A stretch of DNA of 64,000 bases, taken from Marsupella aquatica (Eukaryota; Marchantiophyta). Positions within the stretch are counted from its first letter, which is position 1. Every line of letters starts with the position of its first letter. The notes below the pieces were generated by a model that was not told where the DNA came from, searched no databases, and was given only the letters and a program-made list of their open reading frames with translations. Where the stretch lies: contig OZ316892.1 of assembly GCA_973895155.1 (NCBI GenBank), positions 10,044,001 through 10,108,000 of the forward strand, given 5' to 3'. Shown in pieces: positions 11,871 through 23,832 of this stretch. A program made the position numbers and the translations under genes.

Positions 11871-14314
11871 CACTTGCGTTTGTCATGAATTTCGACCATT
11901 AGCTCAACGAAAGTTTCCCAGCTGGAGCTTCGGTGATCTTCAATGTTAGCTTAAATCTCTGGACAAAATGAGTCTGATACGGAGTTTGGAAGAATAGAGT
12001 CAACCTACTAGAAAAGGCCTTATGGAAGACCAGTCTTACTTGCATGTATGGTGACGTTAGTGAATCTTTTATACAATCTGTTACCTGATGCATTCCTCGA
12101 TCAGTTTTGAGTTATGCCCACAGCCAGTGGACCAACTTACAGCAGCTTATCACTAATTAAACAGACTAATCACTTGGAGCTTAAGTTGTGGAGGAGCGAA
12201 TTGGTGTCGGTATAAACTCCAACAATTAATCTAACAACCTGCATATATATAAGTGAGCTCAGGCACTTGTGGGAGAACCCCAGTGAAATTCTCCAGTCGA
12301 TGGATTGGCGAATTTTAATTTAGCCTCGCAATGAAGCTAGCTGCTTGCTGGGGCCTCCACATGGCACTGCGTTCTTAATAAGTGATGCAATCATCGAACT
12401 TACTTTTCAATTTGAGTTTTAACTGCGGTATTCGGGGATGTGAAGATCTTTTCGCGCGACATTGCTCTCGTGGAGTTGGTGTTCATGATGATCTCTTTCC
12501 GTCACTTGCTGCATCGAACGAATTGATTAAAATATTTCTTTCCATGAATGCTAAATCTTCATCCCGGGCTGGTGCGGTCGAGGTAGCCTGTTCGCACTAG
12601 AAAGCCCCTGAAAACGCCACAAAAATTCACAAACATGGATCCAGGTAAAATTGATCGTATAGGCTTTATCGAAAGAGCCGGGGGTACAGCTGGCGTTTGT
12701 AGCGCTTGTAAAGGTGAGTCAGGCCACCTCCAACGCCGGTAATGGACCAAGCGGTCAGGATCAGCCCATGATCTAAGAGCACCGAAGTCTTAGGGTCCAA
12801 ACATATTGGTCAGGAAGCTGGAGTGGTACCTGGACCGCCTCCATGCGTAACAGTGATGGTCCAGATCATGCATCAGAATGCAAGGACTTTTAAGGCAATT
12901 CTGGCAACACCTTTTGATTTGTCAGCTCTCCTAGTTTGCTGTTTGTATATTTTCAACTAAAAATGACACAATCATGTTTGACTCCAACCCTTACTCTAAG
13001 TCCAATTCAATCTATTGGCAACTGTAGAGCCTTCATGTTTCAATCCTTCACCAAATACGAAATCAAAGGGCAGTCAATCTGCTACTTCATGCTGCAAGAC
13101 CAGGAGATTGGGTAAATCAGAAGCAATTCAGTCTTAACAGGAAGCGCTAACTAAGACAAAATCCAGTTTGTAATGTAGACTTTCAAGCTAAACTAAGAAA
13201 CCAATTGAAAGGAAGTTCTAGCGGTCCGGAGCAACATGATGTTGAGGTTGAGTTACAGTACGGATTGGCCAATGGGATCGACGAGTTTCTTACTTAAGCT
13301 GTATCTTGGATGAGTGATGGAAAGACGAGCAAATCCACAGGGAAACCGCTCAGCACTTCAGACTGCAAATTAGTGAACGCCGATTCCTATTCTCAAACAA
13401 TCATGATGTGTGCTGCCTGTTGATATCAACACTAAGAAGGTGCTAGAAAAGGTGCAATGCAAATTGAATATCATAAGATTTGTAAACTCTATTCCATGCT
13501 GAGAAAGAACAGACCATGTGGAGCAACTCCAGAGTGTGATTTGGTCAACCGATGTAGGAAATTCTTGATTTAGGAAAAAGTTAGCCAACAAAAATTGTTG
13601 ATAATGTAGTTACTTTTACGCGTAGATGCGCGGTCTCCCCAAAAGGAAAGTCATACAAGAGTACTTTTGGGAAATGCTCGTAGGAACGTCAAACAAGGAT
13701 TTCTAAAGCTTGAGAAACTGGGAATGCCCAGACGTTCTAGTAAGTGTGAACTGTTAGTCCAAGGTCAATAGAGCCAACTCCGTAAAAGCTGCCCGCACTG
13801 ATTGAGTGATTGAAAGGCCCTTGACACTGAAAGAATTCTGAATCAGGAGTCTGTTTGAACACTATTGTCAACAAGTGCGGATTCCTTACACCATTGAGCT
13901 GCTAACGCTGCTATCGATACGCAGAATCTAGTGTCAAATTAAAGTAGGATTGGTTGCATGTGAGGGCCGGGACCAGTTCAGAGCTCCCTTACGAACATTG
14001 GGACTAGCCAGCTGAGGCGGTATAATTGGTGCAACATATCCCTCGTAGCTATATTCAGCTACTTCTAGTTTCCTATAGAATTCTCATTTCACAGTGGAAA
14101 TTCATATGCCTTGGGGCATCCTGTGAAAGCGCCTCAGTCGGTTCGTGTAGTTGTATCCAGCTGCAAATTCTATTTGCAATTATCTGAGTACCTTGTTCTA
14201 ATAGAGAATTCGCATCACTACAATTCTGCAATGACTTCACAGTAAAGTGTTCGCCGAGGGTACCTCCTAACATGTGATGAACAGACCCACCAGCAACATC
14301 CTGATCTACTTCTC
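11871..14314. other. No gene recognised
   Basis: About 2.4 kb between the transporter relic and the SDR gene. A short exon-like piece near 12634-12712 (ATG, 26 codons, then AAAG/GTGAGT) resembles a coding exon with a donor site but matches no family I know. No repeats or element ends seen. Confidence 0.45.
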
Positions 14315-15253
14315 TCAAACCAAACCAACCATCTTCAACGAGTCAGCCCACAACCGATCCTCCTTCTCCTCGTCGTAAGCCAACTTCCCATATCCCCGTT
14401 CATGAAGCGGATCCCCCTCCTTCATCGGCGGGGAGACCTGCACATCCTCCAAGTACTTGCCACCCTTCCCCTCCCACTCCTTTCCCACTGCAGCCCAGAC
14501 AGTCGATGCAGCCCCCTGAGCCGTGCTCTTCAGAGAAGCGAGTAACCAGGGCTGCAACGACCAGAGAGCCAGCTGCTCTTCCGACAAATACTTCAGTTGT
14601 GGCGTGATGATGCCACCCGGGTGCACGCTCGTGGCGTGGAGCCCCTGCGGCCCAAAATGCCGATCGATGTAAATCGCCATGTAGATGTTTGCCATCTTGC
14701 TCTGCGCGAATGCCTGGAAGGGGTTGTACTCTCTTTTCTTGAAGTTAGAGTCGTCGAAACGGACCTCGCCCGTTTTGACCGAGGAGCCCGTGACGACGCG
14801 TGAGTTGAACTCCGGGGTGGACGAGCTGAGCAAACGGGGCTTCAGGAGGTTGAAGAGCAGGAAATGGGCGAGGTGATTGGTGGCAAATTGCGTCTCGAAT
14901 CCGTCCACAGTCGTGGTACCTGGGGCGGGGATGGCCATCACACCCGCATTACAGACAAGGACGTTGATCACATGGCCGGTTCTGGAGTGGAACTCCGCTG
15001 CTGCGGCTCGAACGCTCTCGAGGGACGAGAGGTCAATGTAGAGGAGCTCCACGCGGCCGGGCTCGATGTCCGCGAGTACCTTCTTGCCCTTCTCAAGATC
15101 TCGTACCCCGCAGTACACCGTTGGTCCTGTGGCGGCGATCGCTCGAGCTGTCTCGATGCCGAGTCCGGAAGAGCAGCCGGTGATTAGGAAGACTTTGTTC
15201 TTCAATTTGCCCTCCAGCCCTTCGTCCTCAACGATCTGAATGGCAGGCGTCCC
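14315..15253 (-). CDS. Short-chain dehydrogenase/reductase, fungal-type, catalytic Tyr replaced
   Basis: Classical SDR fold, predicted NAD(P)-dependent oxidoreductase of unknown substrate. Numbering from the TTG codon at 15205, 296 residues: cofactor motif TGCSSGLG (9-16), acidic DLSS (58-61), CNAGV (85-89), TGSS (139-142) and C-terminal LWADSLKMVGL. The active-site YxxxK is FAQSK: codon 14708-14710 is TTC (Phe166), while Lys170 remains. One base would restore TAC. Loss of the Tyr normally removes SDR activity. The frame is open without introns and has no in-frame ATG before Met90; upstream it runs through IVEDEGLEGKLKNKV to a TGA at 15254-15256, so the true start is missing, in an upstream exon (a possible acceptor is ccattcag near 15236), or lost. 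DEGLEGKL, GGKYLEDVQVSPP and the C-terminal YDEEKEDRLW are the style of ascomycete SDRs. Base composition is clearly more GC-rich than the surroundings. Either a horizontally acquired gene or a decayed copy of one; the long undamaged frame suggests recent constraint. Confidence 0.8.
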   Translation of the reverse strand, partial: GTPAIQIVEDEGLEGKLKNKVFLITGCSSGLGIETARAIAATGPTVYCGVRDLEKGKKVLADIEPGRVELLYIDLSSLESVRAAAAEFHSRTGHVINVLVCNAGVMAIPAPGTTTVDGFETQFATNHLAHFLLFNLLKPRLLSSSTPEFNSRVVTGSSVKTGEVRFDDSNFKKREYNPFQAFAQSKMANIYMAIYIDRHFGPQGLHATSVHPGGIITPQLKYLSEEQLALWSLQPWLLASLKSTAQGAASTVWAAVGKEWEGKGGKYLEDVQVSPPMKEGDPLHERGYGKLAYDEEKEDRLWADSLKMVGLV

Positions 15254-15256
15254 TCA

Positions 15257-16270
15257 CTTCCGGAAGAAGCTAGCTATGGTGATGACGTACGAAACTTCCA
15301 TGATAGGCTGAAATAAAGCTGAAGTGTAGTGGTGGCTTGGCAGTAATCGCACACAAAAAAGGGTGCACGGCGCAACCGTGGCAAGTGCTTTTACAGGTTT
15401 TAACAAATGTTTTTTAACATGATAAACTCGATGATACCATGACAGAGTAGACATAAAAAGCTTTTTGGCACTGCTATATGGTGAATCCATGAATAGTTTC
15501 GGTATTTTGTATTACTAATATTATTAGTTGTATATATATTTTATTTCAATGTGCCATTACAAGGTGCATCACTTGATTTCTATTTTAATTTATTTGGCAC
15601 CCTTTTTTATCTTGCTATCCTAAATCTCTCCTTTCTTACTACATTTCGTTTCAATAGACTCCATCCACCACCCCATTTAGCAAAATGTAGAGAATTTCTC
15701 CCAATTCTAGTGAATTAGTTCGTGGACCCCCACCTGTTTTTATTCGATTAGTGGACTACTACGTTGAGCTTCAGTGATCTGCTAGAGTAGTTGAGGTTGA
15801 TCAGTCCTTATCGATCTTGTCAATGTCCTTATCGATTCTCTTTGCTTCTCCTTCTTTCTGCTCGATCTATTTGTTTCTGATTAAGATGTGCTGCGCCTCT
15901 TTTCTGTCCTCGATCAGTTCTCATTTTTCCTTTTTTCATTCAGCTTCTGATCTTTTTTGATTTTGTTTCTCCAACATTCCTCTTTACTTTGCACTTCAAG
16001 AGGCGAAACTCCTTTCGAGCTTTCCTCTTTTCATTACGTTCATCAAAAGCCTTCCTCCCTTTCGAAATGTTGATGTGCTTCTTTTGTTCTGACTATTTTA
16101 TTTCGGCAGTTACACAGGAATACGGTTACTGTTTACGTTGAACACTATTTACTTTTATAAAAAAACATTTATAAATTTAAGTAAAGAGAATATGGGTGAA
16201 TGTTTTTAATCTCGCCCTTTGTATCAATAGATTTGGATAAACTTTTAATTACTTTTACATTATGTTTTGA
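15257..16270. other. No gene recognised
   Basis: AT-rich sequence upstream of the SDR gene, with pyrimidine-rich stretches at 15820-16000. It should hold the SDR promoter or first exon if either survives, but I cannot identify them. A 79-codon frame on the minus strand at 15254-15490 is in phase with the SDR frame and ends at the TGA just upstream; its protein shows no SDR features. Confidence 0.45.
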
Positions 16271-16428
16271 CGGCATGGCGTCCATAAAATTACACGAAAA
16301 GCGATATAAACAAGATGGAGAGGAGTTTTTTCTTTGCGCAAACATGACCATTCTTGTTTGTTGCGGTTGTTGCTGATGTGGCACGCTGTGGTGCCAGGAA
16401 TTTTGGAAGGAACCTCTAGTGAGGTCCG
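16271..16428. mobile_element. Tc1/mariner-like MITE, 158 bp, copy 1
   Basis: Starts CGGCATGGCGTCC and ends GAGGTCCG before TA. The left flank is GA instead of TA, a probable mutation of the duplication. Same length and landmarks as the copies at 28797-28953 (reverse) and 60825-60982, including the central tcttgtttgt and tgatgtggc blocks. Confidence 0.75.
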
Positions 16429-17278
16429 TAATGAGAGAGAGAATTGATACTGTAGTATATGTAAGGTAGTGCTTGAAGTACTCATTGATACTTTCATTCC
16501 ATAAGCTTATGGTTTTTCTTGTCCTTACCTAAGGCAAAGGAGTATCTTGTGAAAATTATGTGAACAATGTTTGATTGAGAGTCATTAGGGCAAGTGAGAA
16601 TCTATACCTCATTTATTTGTGTACTTTATTTGTGAAAAAAATATTTTATTTCATTTATAGGTCCCTAAATGTTCCCTTTTTATTTTTAAATATACAATTT
16701 TTAACATTAAATTGTACATTTTTGAATTCTAAATATACACTTTTTAACACTAAATTGTACATTATAATACAATACTCTACACCTAGATGATAAATTGTAA
16801 ACTTGAGAATGCAAAAAGCATTTTACTAGAATGAGTCTACACTCTTCATGGTAATTAGTGTGACTAACACTAATTCAAAAGGGCCCATTTTCAGGGTCTA
16901 CTTGCAAATTAATTTTGTGCTAACACTATAGTTGCGCACATGAATTAGTGTTATTATGGTCTTAAGAATGGCAAAATAGAAAAAAAAAACTATTTTGAAA
17001 AAAATACAAAACTTTATATTATTCATTTTTTACACGCAAAAGTGAATTTTTAATTTTTTTAAATAGACAAAAATTAAAGTTACTTGGACTTTGGTACTAA
17101 CACTTTGGTACTAACACTAATTCTTAATGAGTGAACAGTGTACTACTAATGTAGTTGATTTAAAAAAATGAACATGGTTGTATGTGACATAATGGCCATG
17201 AGGTTATTTCTTACCAAAATCTAAACTTTTTTAAAGGCAAATGTACACTTTATACTTGCCCAAATGTCATGATTGTAA
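16429..17278. other. AT-rich spacer with small duplications
   Basis: No gene. Contains a duplicated unit of about 57 bp near 16680-16790 (core taaattgtacatt twice) and several short palindromic actaacactaattc/gaattagtgt words at 16850-17130, similar to words at 54460-54900. Confidence 0.5.
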
Positions 17279-19099
17279 GTGAGAAGCTGTAATACGACTC
17301 CCGCTCTTGAGCTGGGGCTCAATTTGTGGAGGGATAGCATCGTCTTAGCACCTCACATCAAGAATCGCTTGTTGTATAGAATTCTTGACCTTGTGCATCG
17401 GGAACGAACTGCAGGTGAGCTTATTAATCGAGTGTTGATGCGAAATGTCATCAAAATGTTCATGGATCTTGGGCCAACTATGTTTGACGAGGACTTTGAG
17501 AAGCCTTTCCTGATAGCCACGGCGGATCACAACGGCTCATTGAACCCTGAACCCTTTGGGTTATTAAAAGAGGGCAGAACGGAGGACAAGTGTAGAATTA
17601 CAGCGGGGCTATTGACTATCTTCAAGGCCAAACTCAGTTTAGAAGTACTTCTGTCTTTTCAGAGTAATGGTGAAGGTTCTCGCGGAGTTGGAGAAGTCCG
17701 GCCTCTTGCCCATGCTAGTGGATGATCAGTATGACGATTTGCTGTACTTGTATACCTATCGACGTTTTGGCAAAGGATTGCAAATTCTTCAGGAGGTTCT
17801 GAGGGACCATCTGCGAGAAGGGGGCAAACAACTTGTCATGGATCCAGAAGTATGGAAACACTCTGTGCGTTTGTACAAGCGCTACTTGATGAGAAGGACA
17901 AATCTAACCACGTCATCCGGTTGTATTTTCGGAACGATGCGAGATTTCAGAACGCTTTGAACCCGTCCTTCACATACTTCAACATGAAGGTGCTGGAATT
18001 CCTATCTATCTCCGTAAATGAGAAATTCGGTAAAGGTAACATGAAGACAAAGGCGGAAGTTGAGATATATTGCTGGAAAAGTCATGAGGTTCTTCCGTTA
18101 TTTGCAACGGAAGGATGTATTTGAGTGATACTATCAACAGCATCTGCGAAACGGAGTCCTGTCAGGCAGATACAGATACTAGCTAGACGCTTCATTCTCA
18201 AGTTGAAGACAGAATGTGGAGACCATTTCACATCTGATAAGATCTTCGTCATTTTAACTGATATCAGGACAGTATATATTTTGTATACCCAGTGTGCTTT
18301 CGATGTCATGGTCTCGTCTACCGAATCTAGTGAAGAACTTCCCGTGCTGTCTGTACGTGAAGGTGCTCGATCACACGTGATTAATGGCCAGTGCAAATTT
18401 CGTACTCAGTGTAATCTACCAACGGACCTCCTCCCTATCTGCAAAAAGTTCAAGAATCATTATTTGTCTACAAACATGGGTCGGGAGTTTGTATGGCACT
18501 CGACTTGGGAACTGCAGATCTGACAGTCACCTTTGGGAAGGGACAACAACGGCAGCTGAATGTTTCAACATATCAAATGTGTGTCCTCTCGCTTTTCGAC
18601 TGCTGACACGTTACATTTCTGAGAAATTAAACTCACAAATCTACCGACAAACGGCAATCATGAGGATCTAAAGAGGACTCTCCAAGCACTAGCATGTATG
18701 AGAGGAACAACTGTCCTGTTAAAGGAGCCAATGAGCCAGAATGTTAGTGGCTAGGATTGTTTTCCTTATCAATGATAAGTTTTTGAGAAATCGTACAAAA
18801 TTACGATTGGTGCAATAGTCGCTCAGACGATAATGGACCAGAAAGGCAAGAACCCCACCAGAAAGTGCACGAAAATAGGAAGGTTCAGATAGATACCAGG
18901 GATAGATTCAGCGGTGATCAGAATCATGAAGGCTAAGCTCAGTTTGGATCACAAGAACCTTTTGAAGGAGGTCACAAAGCAGTTACAGGCCCTATTTCTT
19001 CCCAATCCAGCAGCCATTGAAGAGCACATCGAGTCTCTTATAGACCGTGGTTTTCTGTTCAGAGGGATGAAGCTGACAGGGACCGCTATATATCTCTAG
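17279..19099 (+). pseudogene. CUL3: Cullin-3 pseudogene, 5'-truncated
   Basis: Relic of the plant CUL3 scaffold of BTB-CUL3-RBX1 ubiquitin ligases. Homology covers about the last 600 of some 735 residues in 1.82 kb, collinear and without introns. Pieces in order: ALELGLNLWRD to EDFEKPFL (about 17303-17515); EKSGLLPML through HLREGGKQLV (17690-17850); FVQALLDEKDK and FQNALNPSF (17870-17990); FFRYLQRKDVFE then TGA (18087-18125); ILKLKTECGDHFTS (18197-18240); NLPTDLLPICKKF (18415-18455); FGKGQQRQLNVSTYQMCVL (18530-18590); and the C-terminal winged helix RIMKAKLSLDHKNLL to the natural stop (18920-19099), which includes the neddylation-site Lys in IMK. At least three frame changes and several stops separate these. 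The N-terminal 130 residues (BTB-adaptor binding) are absent and the border at 17279 is abrupt. No 3' poly(A) tract is visible, and plant CUL3 genes have few introns, so retrocopy versus duplicated fragment is undecided. It cannot make a working cullin. Confidence 0.9.
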
Positions 19100-21644
19100 C
19101 TTTCCATAAAAATCAGGGCAACGTACCCCACTGACGGCCTAACTTATCTTTCAAATTTCACGTGCCGTCAGGATGATCGATTTTGACGGGAAGTGCTAGT
19201 AGTATTGTTATATAATAATGTGGCGGCATGGGTAAGAACTGCCCCGTAGCCTACAAATCATACTGAGTTACTCTTACAGAGCTTCCAAATTTCTGTCTCT
19301 CATTTTAGAACAATAAGAAACTCCTTGTTGCCTTACTGTGGCCGAGTGAAAGAAAACAGTCAATTGTCGACGTCCACTGCCTCAAGGGGTTCGGTTCCCA
19401 AAGGGATCAACAACCGTAGCTTGTACATGATGTTGATATTCTTACGCGATTTATTGAGTTGGCAACCCGGTTGGTAAATACCAAACAGTATTAGTCACGC
19501 AGGACCCTACAGTCATGCAGGACCCTGCCCGAAGAGTAACTCAGCACTTAATCTCAATGTTATAATTTGCAGGTTTGGTTGTCTGAAGAAAGTTGTGTGC
19601 AGACTTCTTGGTTCATCCATTAAATACGAAGTTCAATTCCTCGTTTCTCGCATTATCATTTCACTTACGTCTGTAACTACGAACTAAGGACCGATCTTTG
19701 ACGTTTGATTATACAGTGAGATCTGTTACGCACTATGTTTTGTACTCCTAAGTTTAGTGAGGTTGATAGTCAGATCAGATGCAACCAAGAGAGCCGCTGT
19801 ATTTTATTTTGTCCATTGATTCGTACGTCACTGAGATAAAGACTTTTGTGATCAAATCATAGATCTTAAACGCACAAACCTGGGACACAAACTCAACTTG
19901 TTCAATGAAAACCAGATTTTAGTTGTCGTGAAATAAATTTTCTAATGCATGAGACGGAATCAAGACCACTTTAAAACGGAAGTCTTACACGTACTGAGTG
20001 AGCTTAGGAAACCGGATTTTGGCTCATGCCTTCAATATCCACACATTGAGGCATGTGGTTGTCTACAATTGGACGTCTTACTACAATATCGCTCAAGGGT
20101 GACATTCAAAAAGGTGAAAACAATATACACAACACCGTCAAAAGCGGAGAGCTGAAGTGATTTGTCACAGTGCCAAATAATGGAGTGAGCATGGAATTCG
20201 CTTTTCACTTCAGTGAGTGTGTCATTAAAGCGCAGCAAACATCAATGTCATGTCTTTCCCTGAAACAAAACTCAGTACGATATAGAATCGTGGCACCCAA
20301 TGCTACTATGTCAAGTCTGCTCCTACCAATTAATATGTCTTTTGGATTGGGATTTAGTTTTGCTGCTAGCCGATGAGGAGCTAGCGTGTCCGTTCAGGTT
20401 CAGAACAATTTCTGATGAGTGATGCAGGTTACGGTAGATAATAATCAGGTTTATTTCTATTGGTAATAATTGACGACATTTGTTTGAGTGTGGAGGTATA
20501 GAAATTTGACTTAAGGAGAGGACAGGCCGGTCAATGAATGTGGTACTAAATATATAGTGAGCTACATTCTATAGTTATCCCGAGTAGTTATCCTATCTTC
20601 CGCTGTTAGAATCAGGGTAAGCCTCGGGTTAAGCCGCACATACTAACGGCTAGATTTACTACTTTTTAAAATAAATTTTAAAAGGCGAGTAGTCAATGCT
20701 CCAAGCTTTACTTCCCACTTACTGGGAGACACAAAAAAACACCTTACCCAAAAGGAACATACAATAAGTCAAGTTATAGCAAAAGGAGTCCTAATTCAGA
20801 GGATTTATGAATAAACTTTAGAGCTCCCAAAGAGAAAACTGAGCGAGAGGCAGCCACTAAAGGATCAATTCAGGTCCAGTAGCTTCCAGACTCAAGGAAA
20901 GAAAAGTTTCAGAGCCATAACTTTCTGGTCGTAGTGCTGTCTGAGGTTCTGATGTCAAAGGAACTGCCGCAGTTTTTTTGCAATGGAATAGAAGGCGGAG
21001 GATCACTGAAGAATGCTCTCTCACAAAGCATGTCGACAAATTCAATTGCATCATTCCTAATCCGGAATGGAGCACTTGTAGTAGAAGGCAGTTTTATAAT
21101 CTTATTGAATAATGTCATCTAGCTCAATAAAACAAGCTTGCTCAGAGGCCAGACACACACAATCGTATTCAAAAATGGGACTCACAGCAGTAGCTGAGGG
21201 AGCTCTTTAGAAGTCACTGTACAAAATCCTAATGTTTCTAATCCTTGGACCACCCCTCATCTAAATACTAATGGGTAGTTTTAACCACGGGTAGTTTTAA
21301 CGACTTTGTAGATCCTCAAAATGGGATCATTTCTAGGCTAGAGTAACATTTCTAAAATGGTCTATCTGGGTAGTGAGATCTATCCAAGTTGTTTGTCGAG
21401 TGTTGTTAGTCCGGGCTTCTTGGTCCAAACTTAGACGGAGTGCCCTTGTTTCAGTAAGGCTTAACCATGGATTTTGGATCTGAGTTTGTGAGATACAAAA
21501 TTGGGGAATTGAGCTCATTGAGTGTTTGGGATGCATAATGAACAAAAGAATTTCAGCCAACCCACACTACATAGCATGGACAAAACAAATTAATTCCTTT
21601 TGTCCAGGCATTTGTGGCAGAAACATGAAGAGCTTATTAGTTAT
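19100..21644. other. No gene recognised
   Basis: About 2.5 kb. Overlapping open frames of 60-75 codons on both strands, none resembling a known domain. No repeats of note apart from a doubled gtagttttaac near 21270-21300. Confidence 0.45.
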
Positions 21645-21989
21645 TGTTAGGATTTACTCTTAGTTCTAGAGTTACGACTGTACCAGAATTAAGGCTACCC
21701 TTAGTCACATACTAGGTTAGGTTAGTCATGATGTGCACACACTATACCCAAGCGATGTTTGCTTGGAGAATAATAACTCAGGCTCATTATAACGAAGCCA
21801 GTTGAGAGATAGGGAGAGCTTGTGCTATGAATGTTTGGTATGGTCGGTTGGTCTAGAGTACAATAAAACTCTTGTGTGTTCACATGGATGTAGTCTCATG
21901 TGGAGGTGAACCACGTATCTCTCAGTGTTGATACTTGTGCGTTGGATGGTTCATGGGCTTGCCATTGCGATTATCATCTATACTCAACA
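21645..21989 (+). mobile_element. Solo LTR, copy 2 of the GTGAACCACGTA family
   Basis: 345 bp with TGTTAGGA start and CTCAACA end. Shares gttgagagatagggagagct, a catgtggaggtgaaccacg block and the ggatggttcatgggcttgcc tail with the reverse copy at 23993. Flanks gttat and ataat do not make a convincing duplication. No internal domain follows. Confidence 0.7.
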
Positions 21990-23258
21990 ATAATTGAGTT
22001 ACACTTTTCATTATAACCTACCAGTTCTATCATGAGGGAGGAAGAGCTCATGCTAAAATCCTGGGTGTGTCTTGGTTGGCATAATTGGCTGGCTGCCTGC
22101 ATGCAATAAAATATAAATATATAGTCTAGCAAATATGTGCGCTAAGAAGGAAAACCTAATAAGATGTGTATATAGTAAGCTCTCAATCATTTCAAGGGAA
22201 TATTATTGCCCATATGTACAAGTTGTAATGGGATATTAATTGATTAAAGGCCTAAGTTACTAACAGAAGTTTCATCATGCCCATCCAAATATGCATTGTG
22301 CATTCTTCTATATAAAGCACCAAATAAATCACAAAGCTAGAGAAAACTCACAAATGACATTAAGATTATACTAATGTCTTGCTTACAAAGCATTGCAAAT
22401 CATAATGAAAAGAGCTTTAACTCAAACCTGGTTACAAGACTGGGCTTTACAAGACAAGTTTGTAATTCCTTATAGTAGCCTTTTATCCAATTGACCATTG
22501 CAGGTTTCATTCTAGTATTAATTGCCTTGGTCTAACCTTTTGTAATTGCAGTTTATTTTTGTTTCCCGTTTTGTTTTCATGCTTCCACTTGTATGCACAT
22601 GCATGCAGCTTTGCATTTAATTGTCACCAATGAGCTCCTTGTCTTTGGTTAATGTTCACTTTATTCCTCGGCTGGATTTTTAAAGGTTTTTATATAAATT
22701 ACAGGAAGTTGCTTTTTAGGATTTTTATTGAGATTTACAAATATTTTAATGAAAATTAAATCAAGTTGAGAAATGTTTTTAGTCTTAAATTTGTAAAAAT
22801 AATAAACACCAAACTTTATATATGACCCATTAAATTTTAAAAAGTGGAAAATCAAACTTTTTTCAAGTTTTAATTTTTTTATAGCCAACTTTTCAGTTCA
22901 TACAAAAATGTACACCCCTGCCTATTATACAATTTGGTTGCATACTAGGGGCCAGAATCAAATGCTGAAAATGGCATGCATCTGAGCATCCGAAGTTACA
23001 TCTGGTCCCTCACTAAGAGCAATGTAATGAGATATACCCGGAGATATATCATTGAGTCCAAACACAATCAAGTGACAGGAAAATACAGCTTTACGTTTTT
23101 TCATTTTTAGGGAAATAATTTATTATTATTTATATTGAAAGTTTTTCAAATATTGCAATGTTTTTTTCCAGTTTAAATTTAAATAATTCTTATATGAATC
23201 ACTTTAATTAATTTAAATTATTTCTTCATCTTGGGCAGATGAGGGCAAGCTAAGGGGC
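21990..23258. other. AT-rich spacer, nothing recognised
   Basis: Very AT-rich intergenic DNA with no gene, element end or array that I can support. Confidence 0.5.
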
Positions 23259-23832
23259 CTCGGGGGTTTCACTTTCACAAAAATGGCATATCACGTGCGA
23301 CGAAGGATAAGGTCATTTTATTGGTTCTAAGGGAAGACTTAAGAATTTTTGTAAAAGAACAATAGGGTCTTTTTAATTCAATTTTGAGACTTATAAGAAC
23401 ATTAGGGTCTTTTTAATCCAATTTTTGGAATATTCCAAGAATATTCCAACTTTATAGGGGTTAAAAAAAAATTCTTACATTTTAGGGGGTCCAAGGCTTG
23501 AAAACGTCGCAGGTGATGGGGAGGTCCCCATATAGGTCAATTGCAAGCTTGAGGGGAGCAAAAAGGATGTTCAATTTCTCCACCAAAAGGATTCCAGTCC
23601 TTCCCAATTTACAAGGGGTGGACAAGGTGCTACACCAAATGGCTAGGATTAGTTTGTTGAGATTGGATGGTGAGATCTTGCATGTCAAGTCTTTGGAAGT
23701 GTGTCCAGGTTTTTAGGAAGTCCCAATCTTCTTGGAAGTGTGCACAACAATTTATTCTCCTTTTTGAGCTAATCCTTTTTGCGTCCTTTTGCCCCCCTCA
23801 ATCTTGCAATTGACCTATAGTGAGACCCCGAG
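23259..23832 (-). mobile_element. hAT-like MITE (family A) interrupted by another MITE
   Basis: Left end CTCGGGGGTTTCAC and right end GTGAGACCCCGAG are inverted repeats. Flanks taaggggc (23251-23258) and taaggggc (23833-23840) are a perfect 8 bp duplication. About 289 bp belong to the element itself; a 281 bp insertion sits near its right end (23535-23815). Orientation is reverse relative to the copies at 25917, 43741 and 52288. No coding capacity. Confidence 0.88.
23535..23815. mobile_element. Nested 281 bp MITE with GGTCAATTGCAAG ends
   Basis: Ends GGTCAATTGCAAGCTTGAGG and, inverted, GGTCAATTGCAAGATTGAGG, with homology continuing into a gcaaaaagga-like block. Bounded by tata on both sides. 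The uninterrupted family sequence at this point is catatagtgag, which is restored by removing the insert and one tata. Superfamily open: a 2 bp TA or a 4 bp duplication both fit. Confidence 0.8.

Noticed and set aside
14597-15187. Plus-strand frames across the SDR gene
   Set aside because: Shadows of the minus-strand SDR coding sequence.
21645-21989. Target duplication for the second solo LTR
   Set aside because: gttat and ataat match at only three of five positions, so no duplication is claimed.
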